64,000 nucleotides of DNA, taken from positions 124,001 to 188,000 of the forward strand of contig JAEYRH010000006.1 in NCBI GenBank assembly GCA_023435705.1, given 5' to 3'. The position numbers were made by a program, and so were the translations under genes. The notes under the pieces are model-generated. The model was given only the letters and a program-made list of their open reading frames with translations. It did not search any database and had not been told where the DNA came from. This DNA is from Bacillota bacterium (GTDB taxonomy: Bacteria > Bacillota > Clostridia > Christensenellales > UMGS416). Positions 56,608 through 63,940 of the stretch are shown here, piece after piece (within the stretch, counting starts at the first letter, position 1; each line of letters opens with the position of its first letter).

Positions 56608-56699
56608 CATCCCCCTCAGGAGGGGGACAAGTACGTTCTTGTTCAGGATCCTGCTTGCCTCCCTCATTGAGGGAGGTGCCCCGAAGGGGCGGAGGGAGT
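56586..56699. repeat. Repeat family A, copy 4
   Basis: Left end AACTCCCCCTGTCAC, hairpin GTCAC-TTC-GTGAC, CCCCCTCAGGAGGGGG, centre, CCTCCCTCATTGAGGGAGG, hairpin GCCCCGAAGGGGC, right end GGAGGGAGT. Its left end lies inside the purN reading frame. Confidence 0.88.
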
Positions 56700-56917
56700 T
56701 CCAAGGAAATCCCCCCTGGCCTCTGCGGAGGCCATCCCCCCTTGAATTTTTGCCTTCGGCAAAAACAAAGGGGGTGGGGAGAGTAAACGGGAGTTCACTT
56801 TCGATGAATTCATGATGATAGCAAATAGTCCAACCAAGAATAACCAGGAACTGGTCTGGCCCAGAGGCGATGAACCGTAATTCATGATTTGATCTTAATT
56901 TTCAGGAGGATATATCG
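56608..56917. other. Intra-operon spacer with repeats A and B
   Basis: About 310 bases between purN and purH with no gene: the rest of family A copy 4, then family B copy 4 directly after it, and about 130 bases of unstructured sequence before the purH ribosome binding site. Confidence 0.75.
56707..56783. repeat. Repeat family B, copy 4 (long form)
   Basis: AAATCCCCCCTGGCCTC, hairpin with GAGGCCATCCCCC, CTTGAATTTTTGCCTTCGGC plus AAAAACAAAGGGGG, TGGGGAGAGT. Nearly the same tip hairpin as copy 2. Confidence 0.82.
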
Positions 56918-58456
56918 ATGCGAGCCATTCTTTCCGTCTTTGACAAAACCGGCGTTGTGGAGTTCGCGCAGGGCCTTTCGGAGCTGGGTGTGCAGCTCAT
57001 TTCCACCGGCGGCACCGCCACGGCTCTCAAAAAGGCCGGCCTTGCCGTCACTGAGGTCAGCGACATCACCGGCTTCCCCGAGTGCCTCGATGGCCGGGTG
57101 AAGACATTGCACCCGCTGATCCACGCCGGGATTCTCGCGATGCGCGGCAATGCCGAGCACATGGAGCAGCTTAATCAGCTGGGCGTGGAGACCATTGACA
57201 TCATCGCCGTGAACCTCTACCCCTTTAAGCAGACGGTGGCCAAGCCCTGCGTGACCTTTGAGGAGGCCGTGGAAAACATCGACATCGGCGGGCCCACGAT
57301 GCTCCGTGCCGCTGCCAAAAACTGGCAGGACGTTGCCGTGATGGTGGACCCGGCAGACTACGCTGTGGTACTGGATGAACTCAAAAAGAACGGCCATGTT
57401 TCCCGCGACACCAAGCGCCGCCTGCAATACAAGGTGTTTGAGCACACGGCCAATTACGACGCAATGATCTTTGATTACCTGCGCAAGCAGCAGGGCATCC
57501 AGTTCCCAGAAACGCTCACGGTCACCTATGAAAAGCAGCAGGACCTGCGCTACGGTGAAAACCCTCACCAGAACGCAGTGTTTTATCGGGAAGTCAGCCC
57601 GGCGGCAGGCTCCCTGGCCGCAGCCGAGCAGCTGCACGGCAAAGAGCTTTCCTACAACAACATCGGCGACGCCAACGGCGCGCTGGATCTGCTGCGGGAG
57701 TTTTCCGAGACCACTGTGGTGGCAGTGAAGCATGCCACGCCTTGCGGCGTGGGCAGCGCGCCCACGTTGCTGGAAGCCTGGACAAAGGCTTATGAGACCG
57801 ACCCCATGTCGATCTTCGGCGGCATCGTCGCCGTTAATACCACCGTGGATGCTGCCACCGCAGCCGAAATGGGCAAGATCTTCCTGGAGGTCGTGATCGC
57901 CCCGGATTATGCGCCGGAGGCACTGGACATCCTCGGCAAGAAGAAGAACATCAGGCTTTTGAAGCTGCCCGGCATCGCTGCCCCTGTGGCCCGCGGCACC
58001 TTTGACATGAAAAAGGTGTTGGGTGGCCTGCTGGTGCAGGAGATGGATCTGGAGTTGCTGCACGAGACCGATCTTAAGGTCGTGACCAAGCGAGCCCCCA
58101 CCGAGCAGGAGATGAAAGATCTGCTCTTTACCTGGAAAATTGTGAAGCACACCAAGTCCAACGCCATCGTGGTGGGCCGCGAGGGCCAATCGCTAGGCAT
58201 CGGCGGCGGCCAGGTGAATCGCTTCTGGCCCACCCAGCAGGCGCTGGAACGCTCCGGCGATAAGGTGAAAGGCGCCGTGATGGCCTCCGACGCGTTCTTC
58301 CCCTTTGACGATTGTGTGCAGGAAGCGGCCAAATATGGCGTCACCGCCATCATCCAGCCCGGCGGAGCCGGCAACGACAAGGCCAGCATCGACGCCTGCG
58401 ACGAGGCCGGCATCGCGATGGTGTTCACCGGCATGCGGCATTTCAAGCACTCGTAA
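56918..58456 (+). CDS. purH: Bifunctional AICAR transformylase / IMP cyclohydrolase
   Basis: A 512-residue enzyme for the last two steps to IMP. The N-terminal IMP cyclohydrolase domain (about 1-190) has SVFDKTGVVEFAQGLSELGV, ISTGGTATALKKAG, GRVKTLHPLIHAGIL and NIDIGGPTMLRAAAKN. The C-terminal transformylase domain has LRYGENPHQNAVFYRE, KELSYNNIGDANGALDL, VAVKHATPCGVGSA (catalytic Lys-His) and SDAFFPFDDCV. AGGAGG lies 8 bases before the ATG. Confidence 0.97.
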   Translation: MRAILSVFDKTGVVEFAQGLSELGVQLISTGGTATALKKAGLAVTEVSDITGFPECLDGRVKTLHPLIHAGILAMRGNAEHMEQLNQLGVETIDIIAVNLYPFKQTVAKPCVTFEEAVENIDIGGPTMLRAAAKNWQDVAVMVDPADYAVVLDELKKNGHVSRDTKRRLQYKVFEHTANYDAMIFDYLRKQQGIQFPETLTVTYEKQQDLRYGENPHQNAVFYREVSPAAGSLAAAEQLHGKELSYNNIGDANGALDLLREFSETTVVAVKHATPCGVGSAPTLLEAWTKAYETDPMSIFGGIVAVNTTVDAATAAEMGKIFLEVVIAPDYAPEALDILGKKKNIRLLKLPGIAAPVARGTFDMKKVLGGLLVQEMDLELLHETDLKVVTKRAPTEQEMKDLLFTWKIVKHTKSNAIVVGREGQSLGIGGGQVNRFWPTQQALERSGDKVKGAVMASDAFFPFDDCVQEAAKYGVTAIIQPGGAGNDKASIDACDEAGIAMVFTGMRHFKHS

Positions 58457-58500
58457 TCCTGCGGGCATCAATAGTGCTTCTTGGGAAGGAAGGCTGCACC

Positions 58501-59403
58501 ATGGCGCACGACATCTATCTATATGGCATGACGCTGCTCACCACCAGCCACCTGCTGGATGAGGATTTCCCGGCGCTGGATACCTACGCGGAGATCAGCG
58601 AGAGCCACCGGCTGCCCGGCGGCGAAACCGGCACCTGCGCTGTGGTGCTTGCAAGCCTGGGCTGCTCGGTGAAGATCGACGGCAATTGGCAGGGCACGGA
58701 GACGTATCAGCCGCTGATGGGCTACATGGGCCGGGCCGGTGTGGACGCCAGCCGCCTGCATCTCGACGAAACCTTTGAGGGGCTGCAGGATCTGGTCATC
58801 ATTGACCGGCACTCCCGCACGGTGTTTGGCAAGTTCCGGGCTTATTACCGCAATACGCTCAAGCGCTGGAGTGCCCCTTGCCCGGAGGATATTGAGCAAG
58901 CTGCCGCTGTGGGGCTGGATCCTTATTTTAGTGAGCAGGCTATCGAGGCGGCGCGGCTCTGCCGCAAGTTCGGCAAGCCCTATGTGACGATCGATTGCCG
59001 GCACGACAGTGAGATGCACCGTTGTTCCGCGGTGAATGCCATTTCTCATGAGTATCTGGATCAGCAATACCCCGGCATGAGTGCAGAAGAGCTGTTCAAG
59101 CTCTACACCGAAGAAACCGACGGCCTTGTGATCTTCACGTTCGGGGTAAAGAATCTGCTTTATGGCCGGCGGGGGCAAAAGCCTAAGTCCTTCGAGCCCT
59201 ATCGTGTGGACGCCGTGAGCACGCTGGGTGCCGGCGACACCTTCAAGGCCGGCGTGGTCTATGGATTATTCAAGGGGTTCGACGATGAGGGCATTGTGCG
59301 GTTTGCCTCTGCGGCTGCCGCTGCGGCCTGCAGTGCGTTCCCGATCTACCACAACCCGCCTACGCTGGAGAAGGTCAACAGGATTATGGAGAGCAGGGAA
59401 TAG
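58501..59403 (+). CDS. PfkB family carbohydrate/nucleoside kinase
   Basis: A 300-residue ribokinase-fold kinase. The N-terminal PGGETGTCAVVLASLGCSVKI is the substrate lid region (a GG..N..A-like motif), and the C-terminal DAVSTLGAGDTFKAGVVYGL (about residue 238-257) holds the anion hole and catalytic Asp. The substrate could be a sugar or a nucleoside; its place between purH and purD hints at a purine-related role, but nothing in the sequence proves this. AAGGAAGG precedes the ATG at 58501; the gene starts 44 bases after purH. Confidence 0.88.
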   Translation: MAHDIYLYGMTLLTTSHLLDEDFPALDTYAEISESHRLPGGETGTCAVVLASLGCSVKIDGNWQGTETYQPLMGYMGRAGVDASRLHLDETFEGLQDLVIIDRHSRTVFGKFRAYYRNTLKRWSAPCPEDIEQAAAVGLDPYFSEQAIEAARLCRKFGKPYVTIDCRHDSEMHRCSAVNAISHEYLDQQYPGMSAEELFKLYTEETDGLVIFTFGVKNLLYGRRGQKPKSFEPYRVDAVSTLGAGDTFKAGVVYGLFKGFDDEGIVRFASAAAAAACSAFPIYHNPPTLEKVNRIMESRE

Positions 59404-59406
59404 CAC

Positions 59407-59465
59407 AAATCCCCCCCTGTCGCCTGAGGGCGACATCCCCCCTTCATAAGGGAGGGTAGGGAATC
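59407..59465. repeat. Repeat family B, copy 5
   Basis: AAATCCCCCCCTGTCGCC, hairpin part, GGCGACATCCCCC, CTTCATAAGGGAGGG, TAGGGAATCG: the short form, directly after the PfkB gene stop. Confidence 0.85.
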
Positions 59466-59483
59466 GTTTTCCTTATCTTGCCG

Positions 59484-59510
59484 GTAGGGGCCGGGCTCCG
59501 CCCCGGCCCG
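59484..59510. repeat. Repeat family C, copy 10
   Basis: TAG plus stem GGGCCGGG / CCCGGCCC around CTCCGC, between the PfkB gene and purD. Confidence 0.88.
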
Positions 59511-59608
59511 CCTTGACCCTCACCCCTAACCCCCTCCACCAAGCGTCACCGCAAGAATGATGGAAACGATTGGGGGAGGGAGCTAACTAAACGCAAGAGG
59601 TATTTCAT

Positions 59609-60868
59609 ATGAACATCCTCGTCATCGGCTCTGGCGGCCGTGAGCACGCCATCTGCTGGAAGCTCCGGCAAAGCCCCATGGTGGACAAACTCTACTGCGC
59701 ACCGGGCAATGGCGGCATCGCGGAGGTGGCCACCTGCGTGGACATTGGTGCGCGGGATATTACCGGTGTGATCCGCTTTGCCAAGGGAAACGCAATCGAC
59801 CTCACGTTTGTGGCACCGGATGACCCTCTGGCCGACGGCATGGTGGACGCGTTGGAGGCCGCCGGATGCCCGGCCTTCGGACCCACGGCGGCTGCAGCCC
59901 GCATCGAGGCCAGCAAGACATTTGCCAAGGGGATCATGGAGAAGTATGACATCCCCACGGCCAAAAGCCGGTCGTTCACAACAGCGGAGGAAGCCAGGGC
60001 TTATATTCTCGAGCAGGGCGCGCCTATTGTTGTGAAAGCCGACGGCCTGGCGTTGGGCAAGGGTGTGTTCGTGTGCAGCACAGTGGAAGAAGCACTGAGC
60101 GCCGTGGACGCCGTGATGGTGCGCAATGAGTTTGGCAAGGCCGGCAGCACGCTGGTCGTGGAGGAATACATCGAGGGCCCGGAGGTGTCGCTGCTATGCT
60201 TCACCGACGGCAAGCATGTTTCCGTGATGCCTCCGGCCCAGGATCACAAGCGTGTGTTTGACGGCGACCGGGGCCCAAACACCGGCGGTATGGGGGCCTT
60301 CGCGCCCACGCCGAAGTTTTCGCAGGAGCAGATCGACTGGGCGACGGAACATGTGCTTTTGAAGGCTGTCCGTGGCATGGAAGCGGAAGGTTGCCCGTTC
60401 AGTGGTATTCTTTACGCGGGCTTGATGCTTACGAAGGACGGGATCAAGGTGCTGGAATTCAATGCCCGCTTTGGCGACCCGGAGACGCAGGTAATCCTGC
60501 CGTTGCTGCACACAGACTTGCTGGAGATCATCCTTGCCATCCGGGGCCAAAGGCTTGATTGCCAGCCGGTGCGCTGGAGCAAGAGCGCTGCGGCAGTTGT
60601 GGTGCTGGCCTCTGGCGGATATCCGGCCAACTATCAAAAGGGATATCCAATATCCGGGTTGGAGGAGGCTGCTGCTCAACCGGGTGTGACGCTGTTCCAC
60701 AGCGGCACCAAGCGGGAAGGGGAGGCCTTGGTGACCAACGGCGGCCGGGTGTTGGGCGTGACGGCCACCGCTGATGCGCTGGACAAAGCCATCAGTTTGG
60801 CTTATGATGCAGTGGAGCGGCTGAGCTTCACCGGCTGCCAATACCGCCATGACATCGGCAGGAAATAG
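59609..60868 (+). CDS. purD: Phosphoribosylamine-glycine ligase
   Basis: A 419-residue GAR synthetase, an ATP-grasp enzyme joining phosphoribosylamine and glycine. N-terminal VIGSGGREHAICWKL, ATP-grasp loop IVVKADGLALGKGVFVC, metal region GPNTGGMGAFAP, and VLEFNARFGDPETQVILPLL with the metal-binding Glu and Asn. Length normal. AAGAGG lies about 8 bases before the ATG. It is the last pur gene here, separated from the PfkB gene by repeats B and C. Confidence 0.97.
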   Translation: MNILVIGSGGREHAICWKLRQSPMVDKLYCAPGNGGIAEVATCVDIGARDITGVIRFAKGNAIDLTFVAPDDPLADGMVDALEAAGCPAFGPTAAAARIEASKTFAKGIMEKYDIPTAKSRSFTTAEEARAYILEQGAPIVVKADGLALGKGVFVCSTVEEALSAVDAVMVRNEFGKAGSTLVVEEYIEGPEVSLLCFTDGKHVSVMPPAQDHKRVFDGDRGPNTGGMGAFAPTPKFSQEQIDWATEHVLLKAVRGMEAEGCPFSGILYAGLMLTKDGIKVLEFNARFGDPETQVILPLLHTDLLEIILAIRGQRLDCQPVRWSKSAAAVVVLASGGYPANYQKGYPISGLEEAAAQPGVTLFHSGTKREGEALVTNGGRVLGVTATADALDKAISLAYDAVERLSFTGCQYRHDIGRK

Positions 60869-60896
60869 GGGGTCTATTCTGGAAACCGCAAGCCCA

Positions 60897-61427
60897 TTGG
60901 CGAAGAATCGCTGCATCATGATATTCCCTCAGTTTGAAAACATGGACGTGATTGATCGCATCCGGGCTCAATACGACCCGGTTGTCCATCTTGTGCGGCC
61001 CCATGTCACGCTGGTGTTCCCATTCGTGAGCGATCTGGGTGCCGATGAGATCCGGCAGCATGTGGCGGGTTCACTGGCTGGGATTCAGCCCTTTTTGCTC
61101 ACGCTGCAGGGCATCATCGCTCAAAAGGGCTTCGGGAACTATCTGCTGCTGGATGTTCATCGTGGGCGAAACAAGCTCAAGGAGATGCACCGGCGGCTCT
61201 ACACGGGGATTCTGGCACCATATCTGCCAACATGGTGCAACCCAGATTGCCGGCCATACTCGCCTCATATGACTGTGGGCCGGGTGGAAGATGATGAGGC
61301 TTTTACAAGGGCCGTGGAAGCTGTTTCTGGCGTGAATGACCTTTTCAAGACCACAGTGCGAGACATTGCAGTGGAGATCATAGAGCCCGATGAAAGCTCC
61401 ACGATTGAGTCTGTCATTGCGTTATGA
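60897..61427 (+). CDS. 2'-5' RNA ligase / 2H phosphoesterase family protein
   Basis: A 176-residue 2H-superfamily protein. The two catalytic HxT motifs are present: HVTLVFP (about residue 48) and HMTVGRV (about 130). The family includes ThpR (LigT) and cyclic phosphodiesterases acting on RNA ends or small nucleotides. The start is uncertain: TTG at 60897 gives LAKNRCIMIFPQFENMDVID, completing the first beta-strand seen in relatives, while ATG at 60918 would cut it; neither has a strong binding site. It follows purD by 28 bases and may share its transcript. Confidence 0.85.
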   Translation: MAKNRCIMIFPQFENMDVIDRIRAQYDPVVHLVRPHVTLVFPFVSDLGADEIRQHVAGSLAGIQPFLLTLQGIIAQKGFGNYLLLDVHRGRNKLKEMHRRLYTGILAPYLPTWCNPDCRPYSPHMTVGRVEDDEAFTRAVEAVSGVNDLFKTTVRDIAVEIIEPDESSTIESVIAL

Positions 61428-61518
61428 TCGTCTTTTGCTGCGAATTGTCTGCTTTTGCCCGGGTTTAGCAGATTTCCAGTCTTTTCACCGCTGAGAACCG
61501 CACGGGGTTTCACTATGA

Positions 61519-61547
61519 TTGTGATTTGTGTATGCCGGTGATATAAT
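61519..61547 (+). promoter_or_regulatory. Promoter of the LRR protein gene
   Basis: TTGTGA (61519-61524), 17-base spacer, TATAAT (61542-61547). The transcript leader is about 125 bases. Confidence 0.65.
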
Positions 61548-61554
61548 ACGGTTA

Positions 61555-61662
61555 TATTTGACATTACCATCTAGTCTGATATTGGTAATGTTAAGCATTC
61601 GCACAAATGGATATACTTTCCATATCGGCTGCGGCCATGCGTGTTATGGCCACCGGCTTATC
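61555..61662 (+). ncRNA. Structured 5' leader of the LRR gene, possible cis-regulatory RNA
   Basis: Three successive hairpins: ACATTACCA (61561-61569) / TGGTAATGT (61583-61591); ATGGA (61607-61611) / TCCAT (61619-61623); and CGG...GGCCAT (61626-61638) / ATGGCC.CCG (61646-61655). They end a dozen bases before the AAAGGAGG ribosome binding site. There is no terminator T-run, so control of translation would be more likely than attenuation. It matches no riboswitch class that I recognise. Confidence 0.4.
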
Positions 61663-61677
61663 GGAAAAGGAGGCATC

Positions 61678-63366
61678 ATGTCGAAAAGACTCATCGCGAC
61701 GGTTGCGGCGATTCTGTTTGTCGGCATTTCAATCCTGGGCGGTAGCGTCGGCCTGGGTGCACCTATGCCAGACCCCACAGCATCTTCCACATCTTCGGCT
61801 TCGGCCACAGCATCACCCACGGCCACCGCGCCAGCGTCCACAGCAGGGGCAGGCACAGCAGATCCATTGCTGCCTCCCACATCCAAGGATACCACACTGA
61901 AGCCCTCCACTGCGGATGCCACAGTGAGCATTCCCGATGCGAAGCTCAAGGCCAAGCTCAGAGCACTCACCGGTGTGGGCACATCGGCTGCTATCAAGCG
62001 CTCCGATCTGGCCATGCTGACTGGGGGGCTGGATCTGTCCGGGCTGGGCATTGCCAAAGTGGAAGGCCTTCAGTATTGTGAAAATATTACGGCGATCAGC
62101 TTGGTGGATAATAAAGTCTCCGACTTGCCATCCACATTCAATAAGCTGAAGAAGATCACCTATTTGAATCTGGAAGACAACAATTTTTCCAAGATCCCAG
62201 ATGCGGTGTATTCGCTCACAACGCTCACCCATTTCTCAATCAAAAAAAATGCTGCCACCAAGGTTGGTGATAAGATTGGCCAATTGGTCAACTTAATCAC
62301 GCTGGACCTTTCTGATAACAAGTTTGACAGCGTTGCTGCAAACATTTCCAAACTAACCAAACTGACCAAGCTGGACTTGAGCGGCAATAGCTTGCGGAAC
62401 GTTCCCCGTGACATCTTTGTATTGCCATTGCTGGAAGAGCTGAACCTGTCAGACAACGTGTTGAAGGAATTGCCCGACGCGGCAGCTGCCGCGCCCAAAC
62501 TGGTCTCGCTCAACGTGGAAGACAACATCCTGGACAAACTTCCTTCCGGTATCGGCGGCGCGCCCAGCCTGCTTAAAATTTATGCGGCAATCAATCGCCT
62601 CACGATCATTGAGCCGTCGTTGCTGAATGGCAAGGTGACCGATCTCACGTTGGATGTGAACCGCATCACCGAGCTTCCTACAGCGCTCACAGGCAAGAAA
62701 TTTGAAACATTCACCATCGAATGGAATTTTATTGATATGGCAGAGGGCAGCGAAGCCCGAAAAATTGCCGACACAGTGATCGGTGGAAGCGGCACAAAAG
62801 CCTATCTGCGGCAACTGAAATATCTGCCTGCGCCCGAGTTTCAGGAAACCACCACCACGGTTTATCTGCAGTGGCCGACCATGCAGGATGGGCAGGAGGG
62901 CGACAGCAGCTGGGCGGTAAAAAAGTATCAGATCTACATCGATAAAAACGGTGTGTGGGGTAACCCCATTGCCGAGCTGGACGGGCTGGCATCCCGGTAT
63001 GTGGCCACAGGTCTTAAGGCAGAGACAGCATACAAGTTCCAGGTAGGCGTGGAATATTCATTGACATTGAACGGCAGGAAGGTGACGCATCGCTATTTCA
63101 CGCCGGTTGAGGTCAAGACACTTTCCACCTCTGCCACAGCGGCGCCGACCGTGGAGCCCACGACAGAGCCGTTGGAGACCGCTTTGGAAACTGACTTGCC
63201 CACAGTGACCGAGCCTGCTGCAACGGCAAGCGACAAGCCAGCCTCGTCTGGTGGTGGCAGCAAAACGGCGCTTGTGATCCTGATCATTGTTGGCGCTGTG
63301 GTGGTTTTGGCTGCCGGATTGTTTTTTGCAATGTCGATGACCCGCCGGGGCAGGCGGAATTACTGA
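61678..63366 (+). CDS. Surface leucine-rich-repeat protein with fibronectin-like domain
   Basis: A 562-residue membrane-anchored surface protein. Signal peptide at residues 1-28 (LIATVAAILFVGISILGG), Ser/Thr/Ala/Pro-rich stalk to about residue 75, then about ten LRR units from about 110 to 350 (ITYLNLEDNNFSKIPDAVYS, LITLDLSDNKFDSVAANISK, LTKLDLSGNSLRNVPRDIFV, LEELNLSDNVLKELPDAAAA). A fibronectin-III-like domain follows (about 385-480; EFQETTTTVYLQWPTMQDGQ, YVATGLKAETAYKFQVGVEY), then a Thr/Glu-rich stalk and a C-terminal membrane helix (ALVILIIVGAVVVLAAGLFF) with RRGRRNY. No LPxTG sorting motif. AAAGGAGG precedes the ATG by 4 bases. Confidence 0.9.
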   Translation: MSKRLIATVAAILFVGISILGGSVGLGAPMPDPTASSTSSASATASPTATAPASTAGAGTADPLLPPTSKDTTLKPSTADATVSIPDAKLKAKLRALTGVGTSAAIKRSDLAMLTGGLDLSGLGIAKVEGLQYCENITAISLVDNKVSDLPSTFNKLKKITYLNLEDNNFSKIPDAVYSLTTLTHFSIKKNAATKVGDKIGQLVNLITLDLSDNKFDSVAANISKLTKLTKLDLSGNSLRNVPRDIFVLPLLEELNLSDNVLKELPDAAAAAPKLVSLNVEDNILDKLPSGIGGAPSLLKIYAAINRLTIIEPSLLNGKVTDLTLDVNRITELPTALTGKKFETFTIEWNFIDMAEGSEARKIADTVIGGSGTKAYLRQLKYLPAPEFQETTTTVYLQWPTMQDGQEGDSSWAVKKYQIYIDKNGVWGNPIAELDGLASRYVATGLKAETAYKFQVGVEYSLTLNGRKVTHRYFTPVEVKTLSTSATAAPTVEPTTEPLETALETDLPTVTEPAATASDKPASSGGGSKTALVILIIVGAVVVLAAGLFFAMSMTRRGRRNY

Positions 63367-63380
63367 TCACATATGATGAC

Positions 63381-63412
63381 AAACCCGGGTATAGTAGCCC
63401 GGGTTTTTATTT
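63381..63412 (+). terminator. Terminator of the LRR gene
   Basis: 9-bp stem AAACCCGGG (63381-63389) / CCCGGGTTT (63398-63406), then TTATTTT. Confidence 0.85.
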
Positions 63413-63434
63413 TCACGGGATGGAGGAGGAAGAG

Positions 63435-63884
63435 ATGGTTTCGATTCATCGTGTGAAACAGACAGATGAAGCGTTCCGGTCGTTAATTTTGCAACTGGAT
63501 GAGGAGCTGGCCGCGCAATACGGGGAGCTGCAAATACAATATGGCGCTCACAACCAGACAGACGGATTGCTACTTGCCGTTGTAGCATTGGCGGACGGTG
63601 ACCCTGCTGCCTGTGGGGCCATCAGGGATCATGGCGATGGCGAAGTGGAAATCAAACGCATGTATGTATCCCCGGAGTTCCGGCGGCAAGGGCTGGCGAG
63701 GCGTGTGCTGGGGGAGTTGGAGCGTGCCGCCCATGAGCTTGGATATGTGCGCGCAGTGTTGGAAACAGGTGTGAAACAGTCTGCTGCCATCGCGCTGTAT
63801 CAAGGATTGGGGTATCAATTCATTGAGAATTACGGCCCATATGTCGGTAATGCAAACAGTGTTTGTATGGGAAAGATGCTCTGA
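63435..63884 (+). CDS. GNAT family N-acetyltransferase
   Basis: A 149-residue acetyltransferase. Typical order: ACGAIRDHGDGEVEIKRMYV (strands 4-5), the acetyl-CoA loop SPEFRRQGLARRVLGELERA (R/Q-x-x-G-x-G/A, about residue 80), then LETGVKQSAAIALYQGLGYQFI, closing with a GPYVGNANSVCMGKML strand. It is of the compact YjhB/RimI-like type; the substrate is unknown. ATG at 63435 follows GGAGGAGG; the frame is open to 63420. It begins 22 bases after the LRR terminator and ends before a palindrome at 63903. Confidence 0.9.
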   Translation: MVSIHRVKQTDEAFRSLILQLDEELAAQYGELQIQYGAHNQTDGLLLAVVALADGDPAACGAIRDHGDGEVEIKRMYVSPEFRRQGLARRVLGELERAAHELGYVRAVLETGVKQSAAIALYQGLGYQFIENYGPYVGNANSVCMGKML

Positions 63885-63902
63885 GTATATAAACGTTAAC
63901 TA

Positions 63903-63928
63903 AAGGGCGGCTCGCGCGAGCCGCCCTT
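63903..63928. terminator. Palindromic hairpin, probable terminator
   Basis: Perfect 26-base palindrome with half AAGGGCGGCTCGC. It lies 19 bases after the GNAT stop and 12 bases from a possible opposing gene end; it also resembles the family C hairpins. Confidence 0.65.
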
Positions 63929-63940
63929 CCAACTCAGGAC

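Noticed and set aside
56882..58189. A 435-codon minus-strand frame.
   Set aside because: Antisense shadow of purH.
61548..61677. Cyclic-di-GMP riboswitch before the LRR gene.
   Set aside because: The conserved GEMM core and tetraloop-receptor elements are not present; only unrelated hairpins are seen.
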